NCBI GenBank assembly: GCA_031258225.1
Contig: JAIRND010000101.1
Coordinates: 1-34,467, forward strand
Length of the DNA stretch: 34,467 nucleotides
Source of the DNA: Treponema sp.
GTDB taxonomy: Bacteria; Spirochaetota; Spirochaetia; Treponematales; Breznakiellaceae
Direction: 5' to 3'
Shown: in pieces, positions 1 to 7,312 of the stretch
Numbering within the stretch: the first letter of the stretch is position 1
Layout of the letters: each line of letters opens with the position of its first letter
The notes under the pieces: generated by a model
Seen by the model: the letters and a program-made list of their open reading frames with translations, nothing else
What the model was told of the DNA's origin: nothing
Databases searched by the model: none
Program-made: the position numbers and the translations under genes

Positions 1-65
1 TACTTTGAATTGCTGGGAGGGGTGGGTTATTGAGTAACCGGCTGTCCGGGGCCATGCGAAGGGCT

Positions 66-392
66 TTAATGAACCTTTGAAAGTATCTCCGGGTTATCCG
101 CCACGTAGCTCAACACATCGGCCATGATGCCGGTGTAGCCCTTCCCCAGAGCCTTGTATTTTGCCAATACATCCGGCATGAGCCGGAGGGCAACAACCGG
201 GCGGATGTCCTTTTTCTTCTGCGCTGCCCTCAAGGCCGCAAATTCGGCCAAGGCCTCTGGGGTAGAGGGGGGACATTCCGAATCGTATTCTTCGGGATGT
301 CTTTTCGCTTCCCTTGCGACCTTTTTCGCCGCCTTTATGATCTCCTTAGGTGGCTTTGGTCCAACCCTTGCCATCGATGCGATAATAGCCAT
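66..392 (-). CDS. brnA: BrnA-family antitoxin
   Basis: A 108-residue protein whose C-terminal part (VALRLMPDVLAKYKALGKGY) matches the BrnA antitoxin signature, a ribbon-helix-helix-type DNA-binding end that in known systems represses the brnTA operon and binds BrnT. The N-terminal half is charged (KKVAREAKRHPEEYDSE) and would be the toxin-wrapping part. The start is supported by an AGGAG ribosome site about six bases upstream. It overlaps the 3' end of the brnT remnant by 47 bases, the usual toxin-first order. The antitoxin looks intact while its toxin is disrupted, so it may survive as a solitary repressor. Family assignment is by sequence recognition only. Confidence 0.8.
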   Translation of the reverse strand: MAIIASMARVGPKPPKEIIKAAKKVAREAKRHPEEYDSECPPSTPEALAEFAALRAAQKKKDIRPVVALRLMPDVLAKYKALGKGYTGIMADVLSYVADNPEILSKVH

Positions 393-601
393 TGTAACTC
401 CTCCGCTCCGCCTTGGTAGCGGTACGCGCTGTTATGATCCGCTTGTTTTTCCCGCGATCTGTATAGACCACGAAAAAAACAGGCCCCACTTTCCCCAGGG
501 TTTGCCAGCGTTTTTCCCCGGATGTGTTCCCCTTCGCTCCTGTCCAGGCGTTCCAGTCTTTCAGGATCGGAAAAGACTTGAAACCGGTGTACCGGGCCCA
601 T
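346..601 (-). pseudogene. brnT: brnT toxin remnant, truncated and frameshifted
   Basis: Two reading frames together give a BrnT-like ribonuclease sequence. The first frame carries RFQVFSDPERLERLDRSEG; the second continues NTSGEKRWQTLGKVG and ends FVVYTDRGKNKRIITARTAT...GKGWTKAT before a TAA at 346-348. The join sits in a run of four C (plus strand 529-532); removing one base restores a continuous frame. The usual N-terminal 20-25 residues (start plus the KHG-type segment) are not found upstream, where the sequence stops resembling BrnT around 590. Both truncation and frameshift argue for a dead toxin, unless the frameshift is a sequencing error. The ORF track lists only the first-frame part as an 88-residue ORF whose second half is nonsense. 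Confidence 0.75.
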
Positions 602-673
602 ATACTTTAGGCGGGATGAACAGAAAACGTGTAGGGCAGTTTCAGCGCCCGGTTGGTTTTGAAACAGGCTTAG

Positions 674-1246
674 GTGCGAATGATGGTGATGGCGAGATTC
701 ATTTTTACGTTTTTCTTCCTGAGTTTCTCCGGTTGGGTACTTGAAACAGTATCGGAGAGTATTGTCAGAGAAAAACCGGTGAACAAGGGTTTTTTCAGGG
801 GTCCCTGGGTGCCGGTACAGGGGCTCGGCGGGATTGTGGTCTACCTGCTGATGTATCCCCTGCGGGCCTACCCCGCGCTGATATTTTTCGCGGGGGCCGC
901 GCTATGCACGGCGCTGGAATATCTGACCGCCCTGTTTCTGGAACACTGCTTCAGGGTAAGAAGCTGGGATTACACGACCTACCCCTATACCAGGTGGTGC
1001 CATTTTCGGGGCCGTATCTGCCTGACCATATCCCTGTTTTTTGGAATAGTAAGCCTTGTGGTGGTCTATTTTTACTGGTCCCTTGCCGCGGGCCTGGCGG
1101 CCGCCCTGGGAACGTGGCTCCTTCCCCTTGACGGCGTGCTGCTGGTCCTTTTTACCGCCGATGTATGCCATTCCTGCGTCAAGATCAGACGGCTAAACAG
1201 GGAAGGCGTCAAACTAAACGGCTGGAACGTTTTTTCCGTCAGCTAG
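674..1246 (+). CDS. PF06541-type integral membrane protein (putative ABC-transporter type IV)
   Basis: A 190-residue membrane protein with the pattern GWVLETVSESIVREKPVNKGF-FRGPWVPVQGLG near its N-terminus, characteristic of the PF06541 family, plus about five hydrophobic segments and a conserved-looking tract near SWDYTTYPY. The family is named a putative ABC-transporter type IV but its biochemical role is not established, so no substrate can be given. Start choice is uncertain: GTG at 674 and ATGs at 680, 683 and 689 are all in frame and none has a strong ribosome site; the later ATGs fit better because the first hydrophobic helix begins right after. It lies divergent to the brnTA remnant and upstream of an array of palindromic repeats. 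Confidence 0.65.
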   Translation: MRMMVMARFIFTFFFLSFSGWVLETVSESIVREKPVNKGFFRGPWVPVQGLGGIVVYLLMYPLRAYPALIFFAGAALCTALEYLTALFLEHCFRVRSWDYTTYPYTRWCHFRGRICLTISLFFGIVSLVVVYFYWSLAAGLAAALGTWLLPLDGVLLVLFTADVCHSCVKIRRLNREGVKLNGWNVFSVS

Positions 1247-1312
1247 CAGCCTGTTGTACTTGTAGGTTTTTGCTCCACGTTGTGTCGCAAAAACCACGAT
1301 AAATGGGCTGCT
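1243..1312. repeat. Inverted-repeat segment with CTAGCAGCCTGTTG end
   Basis: AGCAGCC (1245-1251) is inverted as GGCTGCT (1306-1312) and encloses a second stem GGTTTTTGC/GCAAAAACC (1265-1273 with 1287-1295). The 14-base end CTAGCAGCCTGTTG (1243-1256) recurs exactly, inverted, at 33,099-33,112. It follows directly on the stop of the upstream gene and could also serve as a transcript end, but there is no T-run after the stem. Confidence 0.55.
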
Positions 1313-1330
1313 TGCGGCTAACGCCGCTTC

Positions 1331-1401
1331 GGAGTTTGCGGGGTAAAAAATCGCCCTGCGGACGATTTTTTGGGTTTTACGCGCGAAGCGCGACAAACTC
1401 C
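1331..1401. repeat. Palindromic repeat element, GGAGTTTG/CAAACTCC ends
   Basis: An 8-bp terminal inverted repeat, GGAGTTTG (1331-1338) and CAAACTCC (1394-1401), encloses two hairpins: AAAAAATCG/CGATTTTTT and CGCGC-GAA-GCGCG. The right half recurs at 1959-1992, and the same terminal design (GGAGTYTG...CARACTCC) appears in the element inside the gene at 9,063-9,204. The element is open in the reading frame of the following HD gene, which is why the ORF track extends that ORF upstream. Confidence 0.7.
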
Positions 1402-1422
1402 TGGGAGTCGGTGGGACATGAA

Positions 1423-1905
1423 ATGAAAAACAGGGAACTGTTCAATCTGTACGCCGGCGATATTATTAGCCATGAACTTTTTCTACAGACAAAACATATT
1501 TTTTCCCACGGCATCATCACAATCCACGACCACAGCATAGCCGTCGCGGAACTGGCTTTTTCGATGAGTGAGGACAATCCCCGCATCGACAAAAAATGCG
1601 TGGTCAGGGCCGGCCTCTTGCACGACTTTTTTCTCTACGAGTGGCATGTTCCCGGCAGGCGCTATATGCTCCACGGCTGGGCCCATCCCGCCATTGCCGC
1701 GGAAAAGGCGCGTGAAATTTTCGGCGTCAGCGACAAGGAATACTCCTGCATCAGGACGCACATGTGGCCGTGGACTCTGTTCCATCCGCCCCGCTGCCGG
1801 GAAGGGTGGATCATATCGCTTGCGGATAAACTTGTCGCGCTAAAAGAAACGATTTTCAACCGGGGGAAACGCCATCCCCTCCGGCAGTTCCCGACAACCA
1901 CGTAA
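1423..1905 (+). CDS. HD-domain protein (probable metal-dependent phosphohydrolase family)
   Basis: A 160-residue protein with an HD-superfamily layout: an N-terminal His in HGIITIHDHSIAVAE, the HD pair in RAGLLHDFFLYEW, a following H in HGWAHPAIAAEKA, and a late ISLADKLVALKE Asp. These positions match metal-binding HD phosphohydrolases of the small cytosolic type; the substrate cannot be inferred. I place the start at the ATG at 1423 (MKNRELFNLYAG), not the ORF-track start at 1303, because residues 1-40 of the long ORF are encoded by a palindromic repeat and a GGTGGG-like ribosome site precedes 1423. A second repeat copy follows the stop, so the gene is bracketed by related elements. Confidence 0.75.
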   Translation: MKNRELFNLYAGDIISHELFLQTKHIFSHGIITIHDHSIAVAELAFSMSEDNPRIDKKCVVRAGLLHDFFLYEWHVPGRRYMLHGWAHPAIAAEKAREIFGVSDKEYSCIRTHMWPWTLFHPPRCREGWIISLADKLVALKETIFNRGKRHPLRQFPTTT

Positions 1906-1958
1906 CTGACGTAACCAGCAGCCTGCCGCGCCGCCTCATAGGTGGCGCCCTTCGGCGT

Positions 1959-1992
1959 TTTTTTGGGTTTTACGCGCGAAGCGCGGCAAACT
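1959..1992. repeat. Partial second copy of palindromic repeat
   Basis: TTTTTTGGGTTTTACGCGCG followed by AAGCGCGGCAAACT matches 1366-1399 with one substitution (A/G). Only the right half is clear; the sequence to its left (CAGCAGCCTGCCGCG..., from about 1918) shares AGCAGCCTG with the element at 1243 but is otherwise diverged. It sits between convergent genes. Confidence 0.7.
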
Positions 1993-2020
1993 GCCAGTCA
2001 CAGCCTGAATGTTAACCGCT

Positions 2021-2419
2021 TTAGGCCCTGGACTTGGAGGAACGAGCCGCGGGTTTCCTGGCCGCCGGCTTTTTCGCCGCCGGTTTTTTGGACGCCCTGC
2101 CGGGTTTAGCGGAAACCTTGGGCTTTGAGTCCATCTTTGTGGCCCTGGGAATAGCCTTGAAAACGGACGCGAGTTTTGGATTCTTGAGCGTCTCGGTCAG
2201 CTCGTAGGCGGCCTGCAGGTTCATCCAGTACTCCGGTTTGGTTCCGAAGTACTTGGAAAGCCGGATCGCGATGGGCACGGAAATCTTGAGTTTCCCGCCA
2301 AGCAGAAGACGGATACTGGATTGACTCAGCTTAATATCCCCGGCAACTCTGGCCGCCGTGAGATTGTACTGATCCATAAAGGACTTGAACGCCGCGCTCG
2401 GATTCTGTTCTTTTGCCAT
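2021..2419 (-). CDS. HigA-like XRE-family regulator with Lys/Ala/Pro-rich tail
   Basis: Residues about 8-75 form a helix-turn-helix of the HigA type: LTAARVAGDIKLSQSSIRLLLGGK, then the family-typical IAIRLSKYFGTKPEYWMNLQ. Residues about 95-132 form a basic, low-complexity tail with PAAKKPAARKPAARSS-type repeats, resembling histone-H1-like tails and absent from ordinary HigA proteins. An AAGGAGT ribosome site precedes the ATG. No HigB-type toxin was found: the short ORF directly upstream (2,423-2,611) does not resemble one. It is therefore an orphan antitoxin-like regulator, or one whose DNA binding has been augmented by the tail. The tail is encoded by near-tandem 15-bp units around 2,058-2,090. 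Confidence 0.75.
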   Translation of the reverse strand: MAKEQNPSAAFKSFMDQYNLTAARVAGDIKLSQSSIRLLLGGKLKISVPIAIRLSKYFGTKPEYWMNLQAAYELTETLKNPKLASVFKAIPRATKMDSKPKVSAKPGRASKKPAAKKPAARKPAARSSKSRA

Positions 2420-2530
2420 GAATTACTCCTTGGTAATTATTTTATACCTAAACGTAACACAAACTTTCTGGTATGGCAAGACATTTATAAAGAAATTGCG
2501 ATAAAATCGGCCTGAATATGACGTTTTTTG

Positions 2531-2558
2531 AAAAAAAACGCGGGGACAGCCCCCCGCG
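2531..2558 (-). terminator. Rho-independent terminator of the symporter gene
   Basis: On the minus strand a GC-only 7-bp stem (CGCGGGG with CCCCGCG, six-base loop) is followed by eight T. It lies about 85 bases past the stop of the DAACS symporter gene and upstream of the HigA-like gene, separating the two transcripts. Confidence 0.8.
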
Positions 2559-2642
2559 CGGCTCAGTATTCCTGTGAAACGGGCGCAAGGGGGCCGCGCA
2601 GACTCATCCACACCATAACATAACCGGCTTTGTGGACGGATT

Positions 2643-3875
2643 CTACATAAAATGCCGGGGGCTCTTGTCTTCCTGCAGATCGCTCAGGCGCGCGATAACA
2701 AAGGACGAAAATGAGGCGATCACCGTGTCAAGGAAGGTCCCAATGGTAATAAGGTAAAAGGCCAGGGGTTTAAGGAGCAGATATCCTGCTTCGTAACTCT
2801 GCCCATACCCCATGCAGATCAGCGCCAGGGCCGTATAGGCTCCGTCTCCGGGGTGGCCGGCAAGAAAGAAAGAGATGATAAAGGCCCGCAGTCCGATTAA
2901 AAATGAATTCGCGAGCGTCATATCCAGCCCGGAATACGATTTGATGATAAGGATAAAGGCCACAGCCGCAGTCATGGCGCTGCCGGCCCTGCCAAAGGTA
3001 TTGAAAAGGGCATGGGTAACGGTATTGGCGCGTCTGCGGACGCCGAAATTTTCCTTTCCGCAGCGCAGCGTTACCGGCAGGGTAAAGTTAATGTCGCCGG
3101 AGAACCACGCCGTAATGGCGGCGGCCAGGCTTCCGTAGAGCAGGGCCCAGGGATTCACCTTTGGCCTTAGAACATAAAGAAACAGGGGCAGAACAATAAA
3201 GCCCAAAACAAGGCTAAAAACCGCCAAAAGGACGATAAAATCGGTATAAACCCCCGCCTCAAGAACGGTACGAAACCTCATGGCCCAATACGCCGCAAGA
3301 ATGACCATCAAAAGCCCCATGATCTCGGAAAAAAACACAACGATATGATAAAAAACACGGGAAAGGGAATCGATAAGGGCGATAACCGGTTTAGTGAAAC
3401 TGCGATCATACGAAAGTCCCATGCCAAGAAAGAAGGCGAACACGCAGACAGGAAACAGGTACAGGGTATCGCCGGTCAGGGCCTGAAACATATTTGAAGG
3501 GAACAGGGCAAGGATATTAGCGGCGGTATCAAGCGAAACGCTCCCCAGTTCTTCCTCAAAATGAATGGGGATCTCGTGGGGGGAAAAAATCCGGACAACC
3601 ACTACCCCCGCGGCGATAACAAAAGCCGCGGCGCCGGCGATAAACAGGAATGTGCGGAACACCAGGGGCCAGAAACGCTTGTCCTGACGCAGATTGTATA
3701 CGGCGATACTAAGGGAGAACACCAGCAGGGGAATTACCGCGTAACGGCCAATCCGCAGGGCCAGTTTTTCCAGCCAGTCCATGATTCCGGCAATCTGCCC
3801 ATTTCCCTGGGACAAAAAACGCGCTATAAGCACGCCCACAAGGGCTCCCAAAAACAACTTTATCCAGACTTTCAT
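2643..3875 (-). CDS. DAACS-family dicarboxylate/amino-acid:cation symporter
   Basis: A 410-residue protein with eight or more hydrophobic segments and the sodium:dicarboxylate symporter (SDF, PF00375) plan: N-terminal MKVWIKLFLGALVGVLIA, a serine-poor re-entrant segment around NTFGRAGSAMTAAVAF, and a C-terminal hairpin-like GHPGDGAYTALALICMGYG. The canonical NMDG of glutamate transporters is not present (NTFGRAG occupies the corresponding region), so the substrate may differ from glutamate or aspartate. It lies 21 bases past uxaC on the same strand but has its own promoter-like sequence just upstream, and no ribosome site. A strong terminator follows. Confidence 0.8.
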   Translation of the reverse strand: MKVWIKLFLGALVGVLIARFLSQGNGQIAGIMDWLEKLALRIGRYAVIPLLVFSLSIAVYNLRQDKRFWPLVFRTFLFIAGAAAFVIAAGVVVVRIFSPHEIPIHFEEELGSVSLDTAANILALFPSNMFQALTGDTLYLFPVCVFAFFLGMGLSYDRSFTKPVIALIDSLSRVFYHIVVFFSEIMGLLMVILAAYWAMRFRTVLEAGVYTDFIVLLAVFSLVLGFIVLPLFLYVLRPKVNPWALLYGSLAAAITAWFSGDINFTLPVTLRCGKENFGVRRRANTVTHALFNTFGRAGSAMTAAVAFILIIKSYSGLDMTLANSFLIGLRAFIISFFLAGHPGDGAYTALALICMGYGQSYEAGYLLLKPLAFYLITIGTFLDTVIASFSSFVIARLSDLQEDKSPRHFM

Positions 3876-3882
3876 GAACGTG

Positions 3883-3910
3883 AGTTTACTTACTTTTTAT
3901 GCCGTTTCAA
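3883..3910 (-). promoter_or_regulatory. Promoter of the symporter gene, probably leaderless
   Basis: TTGAAA (3905-3910), 16 bases, TAAACT (3883-3888), then 7 bases to the ATG. The -35 lies within the last codons of uxaC. No Shine-Dalgarno sequence is present between the -10 and the start. Confidence 0.5.
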
Positions 3911-5363
3911 AGTACCTTTGAGCGTTTCTGAATGAAATATCCCGAATCATGCCGCTCAACAGTTCAAAATCACCGGGCGCTTCCCCCTCCTCCACCCAGG
4001 TCCCCAGCAGATTACAGAGAATACGGCGAAAATACTCGTGGCGGGGATAGGAAAGGAAGCTGCGGGAATCGGTGAGCATTCCCACAAAGCGGGACAGGAG
4101 TCCTACGTTCCCCAGGAGCCGCATCTGGGCTTCCATACCGTCCCGGTGATCCAGAAACCACCAGGCGGAACCCAACTGCATCCTGCCGGGGATTGGGGCC
4201 GCGCCGCCCGGCGCTTTCCCCTGGAAGCCCCCCATGATCGTGGCCAGGGAGTAAAAATCCTTGGGGTTAAGGCTGTAGAGTATTGTTTTGGGGAGCTTCC
4301 CCGCGGACTCAAGGTAATCCAGCAGCCGGGCCAGCGCGAAAGCCGCCGGAAGATCGTGAACCGCATCATACCCGGTGTCGGCCCCCAGTTCCCCAAAGGC
4401 GCGGGAATTGACATTCCGCAGGGCGGCGACGTGTATCTGCATGGCCCAGCCCCGGTCATGGTAGGCCGCAGCCAGACGGGTCAGCATAAAGGTCTTCCAG
4501 GATTCCGTCTGATCGGCGCTGGGGGGCGTTCCCTCCAGGGCCCCGGCAAAGCTATCCTCAAGTTCCCGCTCCCAGGCCCCTTCGCCGCTTTCCCGCCCTT
4601 CCACGCCGATTCTAAAGGGTATATGGTCCAGCCCGTGGTCCGAGGCGCGGCAGCCCAGGGTGTCAAAGAAGGCGATCCGGTCCTCCAGGGCCGCCAGAAG
4701 GTCCCGCGGCGTCCTGATGCTCCGTCCCGATGCCCTGGACAGGGTCCCGATATACCCGGCAAAACCGGGGCTTTCGATGGCAAGGGCCCGGTCGGGCCGG
4801 AACGAGGGCAGTACCCTGGCGGCGGTCTTCCCGTCCCGCCGGATCTTCGTATGCCATTCAAGGGAGTCCGCCGGATCGTCGGTGGTCCCCACCGCGTAAA
4901 CGTTGAATTTTTTAAGAATCCCCAACGCCGAAAGTTCCGGGTCGTTCCGCAGCTTTTCATTCGCCGCTTCCCATATCGGCCGGGCGCTTTTGCCGTTCAG
5001 GACCTCGTGGATGTCAAAGTAACGCCGCAATTCCAGGTGGGTCCAATGGTAGAGGGGGTTCCCTATCAGGGCCGGCATGGTTTCCGCCCAGGCAAGAAAT
5101 TTGTCCCAGGGCTCCGCGTCCCCGGTTATCAATCGCTCGCTTACGCCGTTGGCCCGCAGCATCCGCCATTTGTAGTGATCCCCGTGGTGATTCTCCCCCA
5201 GCCACATGTAGGCCAGATCGGGAAACCGGCGGTCCTCCGCGATCTCCCTGGGGTTAAGGTGACAGTGGTAATCAAAAACCGGTTCCCCCGCAGCGGCTTC
5301 GTGGTAAAGCCGCCGTGCCGTACCGGAAGTAAGAAGAAAATCCCTGTCCATAAACGCCTTCAT
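3897..5363 (-). CDS. uxaC: Uronate (glucuronate/galacturonate) isomerase
   Basis: A 488-residue protein of the UxaC family, which isomerises D-glucuronate to D-fructuronate (or galacturonate to tagaturonate) as the first cytoplasmic step of hexuronate use. Visible hallmarks are the metal-binding FDYHCHLNPREIAEDRRF near residue 35, YHWTHLELRRYFDI, and the C-terminal LGSAWWFLDHRDGMEAQM and SRFVGMLTDSRSFLSYPRHEYFRRIL. Length is close to the family norm. The ATG is preceded by GGAGG at good spacing. Two 12-base direct repeats sit immediately upstream. The presence of an ABC sugar importer and a glucuronoyl esterase elsewhere in the window supports a role in degrading glucuronic-acid-decorated plant glycans. 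Confidence 0.95.
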   Translation of the reverse strand: MKAFMDRDFLLTSGTARRLYHEAAAGEPVFDYHCHLNPREIAEDRRFPDLAYMWLGENHHGDHYKWRMLRANGVSERLITGDAEPWDKFLAWAETMPALIGNPLYHWTHLELRRYFDIHEVLNGKSARPIWEAANEKLRNDPELSALGILKKFNVYAVGTTDDPADSLEWHTKIRRDGKTAARVLPSFRPDRALAIESPGFAGYIGTLSRASGRSIRTPRDLLAALEDRIAFFDTLGCRASDHGLDHIPFRIGVEGRESGEGAWERELEDSFAGALEGTPPSADQTESWKTFMLTRLAAAYHDRGWAMQIHVAALRNVNSRAFGELGADTGYDAVHDLPAAFALARLLDYLESAGKLPKTILYSLNPKDFYSLATIMGGFQGKAPGGAAPIPGRMQLGSAWWFLDHRDGMEAQMRLLGNVGLLSRFVGMLTDSRSFLSYPRHEYFRRILCNLLGTWVEEGEAPGDFELLSGMIRDISFRNAQRYFETA

Positions 5364-5376
5364 CTGCCGGCCTCCG

Positions 5377-5402
5377 TTGGGTCATGATCTTGGGTCATGA
5401 TA
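5377..5402 (-). promoter_or_regulatory. Direct-repeat operator candidate upstream of uxaC
   Basis: The 12-mer TTGGGTCATGAT (plus strand) occurs at 5377-5388 and again at 5390-5401, period 13. On the gene strand the distal copy overlaps a possible -10 (TATCAT, 5397-5402) and the proximal copy abuts the ribosome site. No good -35 lies at the expected distance, which is compatible with regulated transcription. The regulator is unknown. Confidence 0.5.
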
Positions 5403-5456
5403 AATGATCGGGATCGGTAAGGGTATTCTGTAGGCTGGGCTGCCGCTTCAATTTTT

Positions 5457-6437
5457 CTATGCGTTTATCCGGCCCAGGAAGAGCCGGCCCATGAGCGCGG
5501 CCAGGGTCTGCTGAAACACAATGCCCAAAAGGGCGGGCAGGGCCGCGGATTCGGGGAGAAATTCGATGGCAAGGGTGGCGGCGGCGCTGATATTACGGAG
5601 GGCGGAGCTAAAAAACACCGTTACCTGTTTGTCCCTGTCAAGGCGGCAGATACGCCCGGCGAACCAGGAAACGCAGTGCCCCCCAATGGCGAAAAAGACC
5701 CCAAGGGCGGCAACGATCCACAGCCGCCTGTCGTCAATACGGATATGGGGAACAATTGCCGCGGCATTGGCGGCGATGACGAGGATCAGGCAGAACTTCG
5801 CGAGGGGATTAAGGGGGGGCAGGAGGAGACGGGGAACGCGGCCCCGGCTTATCTCGTTCGCGCCTACGCCAACGATTGTCGGGACCACCACCATCAGCAC
5901 CAGGGCCAGGGCCATACTCCGCATGTCCAGAACCACCCTGGCTCCCATCAGTACCGACAGGGTAAAGGGCACCACCACCGGCGATACGGCGGTGGCAACC
6001 AGGATCATCGCCAGGGCCAGGGCCTTATCCCCCCGGTAGATGTTGACCCAGATAAAACTCGATACCGCCGTGGGCGCGGCGTACAGCAGGACAAAGCCCG
6101 AAACGGTGTCCCCATCCCCCGGAAAAAACAGGCTGGAAAGAAAGAACACCAGCGGCGGTATGATCACATGGGAACAGACAAGGGCCAGGATCATGGGAAG
6201 CGGGTGCCGCAGGGCACGGCCGAGTTCCCGAATCCTCAGTTTAAGGGCCCCCGAAAGGGTCATAACGGCGAAGATCCAGGGGATAAAGGGGCGAAAAACG
6301 ATAAAAAAGCGGGGCAGCATAAAGCCCAGCGCCACCCCCGCCGGGGTCAGGACCGGCATCAACTGTTCAAGGCGCCGGTTCAGCGCCGCCATCCATGCCG
6401 GTTGTTGTTGTTCCTCCACGGAATCACCACAGCGCAA
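5457..6437 (-). CDS. BASS/SBF-family (bile acid:sodium symporter-like) transporter
   Basis: A 326-residue protein with about nine to ten transmembrane segments and the layout of the SBF/BASS superfamily: LMPVLTPAGVALGFMLPRFFI at the N-terminus, the mid-protein FVLLYAAPTAVSSFIWVNIYRGDKALA crossing-over segment, and the late STALRN-like SSALRNISAAATLAIEF. Members carry bile acids, pantoate, keto acids or arsenite; the substrate cannot be told here. The start is uncertain: TTG at 6437, GTG at 6419 or ATG at 6392 are in frame and none has a well-spaced ribosome site. It is the last gene of a minus-strand run and begins about ten bases past the preceding small membrane protein, so it is probably cotranscribed. 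Confidence 0.75.
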   Translation of the reverse strand: MRCGDSVEEQQQPAWMAALNRRLEQLMPVLTPAGVALGFMLPRFFIVFRPFIPWIFAVMTLSGALKLRIRELGRALRHPLPMILALVCSHVIIPPLVFFLSSLFFPGDGDTVSGFVLLYAAPTAVSSFIWVNIYRGDKALALAMILVATAVSPVVVPFTLSVLMGARVVLDMRSMALALVLMVVVPTIVGVGANEISRGRVPRLLLPPLNPLAKFCLILVIAANAAAIVPHIRIDDRRLWIVAALGVFFAIGGHCVSWFAGRICRLDRDKQVTVFFSSALRNISAAATLAIEFLPESAALPALLGIVFQQTLAALMGRLFLGRINA

Positions 6438-6446
6438 CGGCCGGCG

Positions 6447-6734
6447 CTACGAGAGTTTTTTGGGGGGACGGCGGGGGCCGAACAGGGGATCGAAGTACTT
6501 CTCCACGTCTACCTTTTTGATTACCACTTTGAGGATCAGACGGTACAGTACAAAACTCGCGACAATGGGGAGGATCAGGATGACGATGATCCCCCAGGAC
6601 TGGACGGACTCCGGAAGAAATTTGATGACTTGCGCGTAGATCACAAGCAGCAGCAAAAAACAGATGATGTACAGCACGATGTTAAATACGGTGGCCCCCA
6701 GGATAAAAAGCAGGGTATTCGTCCGTTTGTTCAT
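6447..6734 (-). CDS. Small two-helix membrane protein, unknown function
   Basis: A 95-residue protein with two long hydrophobic helices (LLFILGATVFNIVLYIICFL and IIVILILPIVASFVLYRLIL) and a basic, proline-rich cytoplasmic tail (DPLFGPRRPPKKLS). I do not recognise a named family. Its ATG overlaps the lspA stop codon in an ATGA arrangement, which indicates translational coupling with signal peptidase II and makes a real gene very likely. It may be a lineage-specific partner in lipoprotein processing or simply an operon neighbour; the sequence gives no further clue. Confidence 0.8.
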   Translation of the reverse strand: MNKRTNTLLFILGATVFNIVLYIICFLLLLVIYAQVIKFLPESVQSWGIIVILILPIVASFVLYRLILKVVIKKVDVEKYFDPLFGPRRPPKKLS

Positions 6735-7264
6735 AGCGTTACTCCATGTTCTGAATTTTTTGAGGAAACTATAATACCGGCAATGAACAGGATACAGCAG
6801 ATCACGATACTGGAATCGGCAACGTTAAACGTGGGGAAACGTTCCATCCACAAAATTCCGTAGAACCTTACGCTGATAAAGTCCACTACGCCGCCGGGCC
6901 GCAGGATCCGGTCGGCAAGGTTCCCCAGGCCGCCGCCCAGGATTCCGGCCACCGCCCAACGCTGCAGGCGGGTAAAGTCATGGGAATTGAGGTAGTACCA
7001 GAACACAAAACCAAGCACCACAACAGGGGCGATGATGAACAGTACGAACTGCACGTTAGCGGGCAGATTCTCCCCCAGGCTAAAGGCGATTGCCTTGTTC
7101 CGTACATGGACGATGTACAGAAAACCGTTATCAAACACATCCTTGATAAAACTTCCCTCAAGGGGCCAGTTTTTGACAATAAACGCCTTGACCCCCTGAT
7201 CGATCAACACGATCAGCGCCGTCAGGCTGAGGGGCAGCAATTTATGTCTGACCGTTTCGTTCAT
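6731..7264 (-). CDS. lspA: Lipoprotein signal peptidase (signal peptidase II)
   Basis: A 177-residue inner-membrane aspartic protease that removes the signal peptide of prolipoproteins after lipidation. Four transmembrane segments are visible, with both catalytic aspartates in their motifs: GNLADRI (Asp118) and FNVADSS (Asp150). The N-terminal DQGVKAFI motif and VRNKAIAFSLG match the family's second conserved box, with K in place of the more usual T/G before A. GGAG precedes the ATG by six bases. Its stop overlaps the next gene's start. The window itself encodes likely clients: the M16 protease and the ABC solute-binding protein both have lipoboxes. Confidence 0.95.
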   Translation of the reverse strand: MNETVRHKLLPLSLTALIVLIDQGVKAFIVKNWPLEGSFIKDVFDNGFLYIVHVRNKAIAFSLGENLPANVQFVLFIIAPVVVLGFVFWYYLNSHDFTRLQRWAVAGILGGGLGNLADRILRPGGVVDFISVRFYGILWMERFPTFNVADSSIVICCILFIAGIIVSSKNSEHGVTL

Positions 7265-7312
7265 TTCAACTCCATTAAGCCCAGGCCGGCCTTAAACCGG
7301 GCGCGGGATTGG

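Noticed and set aside
1303-1422. N-terminal 40 residues of the HD ORF
   Set aside because: Encoded by a palindromic repeat; the ATG at 1423 has a better ribosome site and starts at the conserved region.
2423-2611. Possible HigB toxin upstream of the HigA-like gene
   Set aside because: The 62-residue ORF has no HigB/RelE-like features and runs over the symporter terminator.
4038-5387. 449-residue plus-strand ORF
   Set aside because: Fully antisense to uxaC, whose frame has clear family motifs; composition is the Pro/Gly-rich type produced by GC-rich antisense frames.
5676-6863. 395-residue plus-strand ORF
   Set aside because: Antisense to the BASS and small membrane genes; extreme polar, His/Gln-rich composition typical of a shadow of membrane codons.
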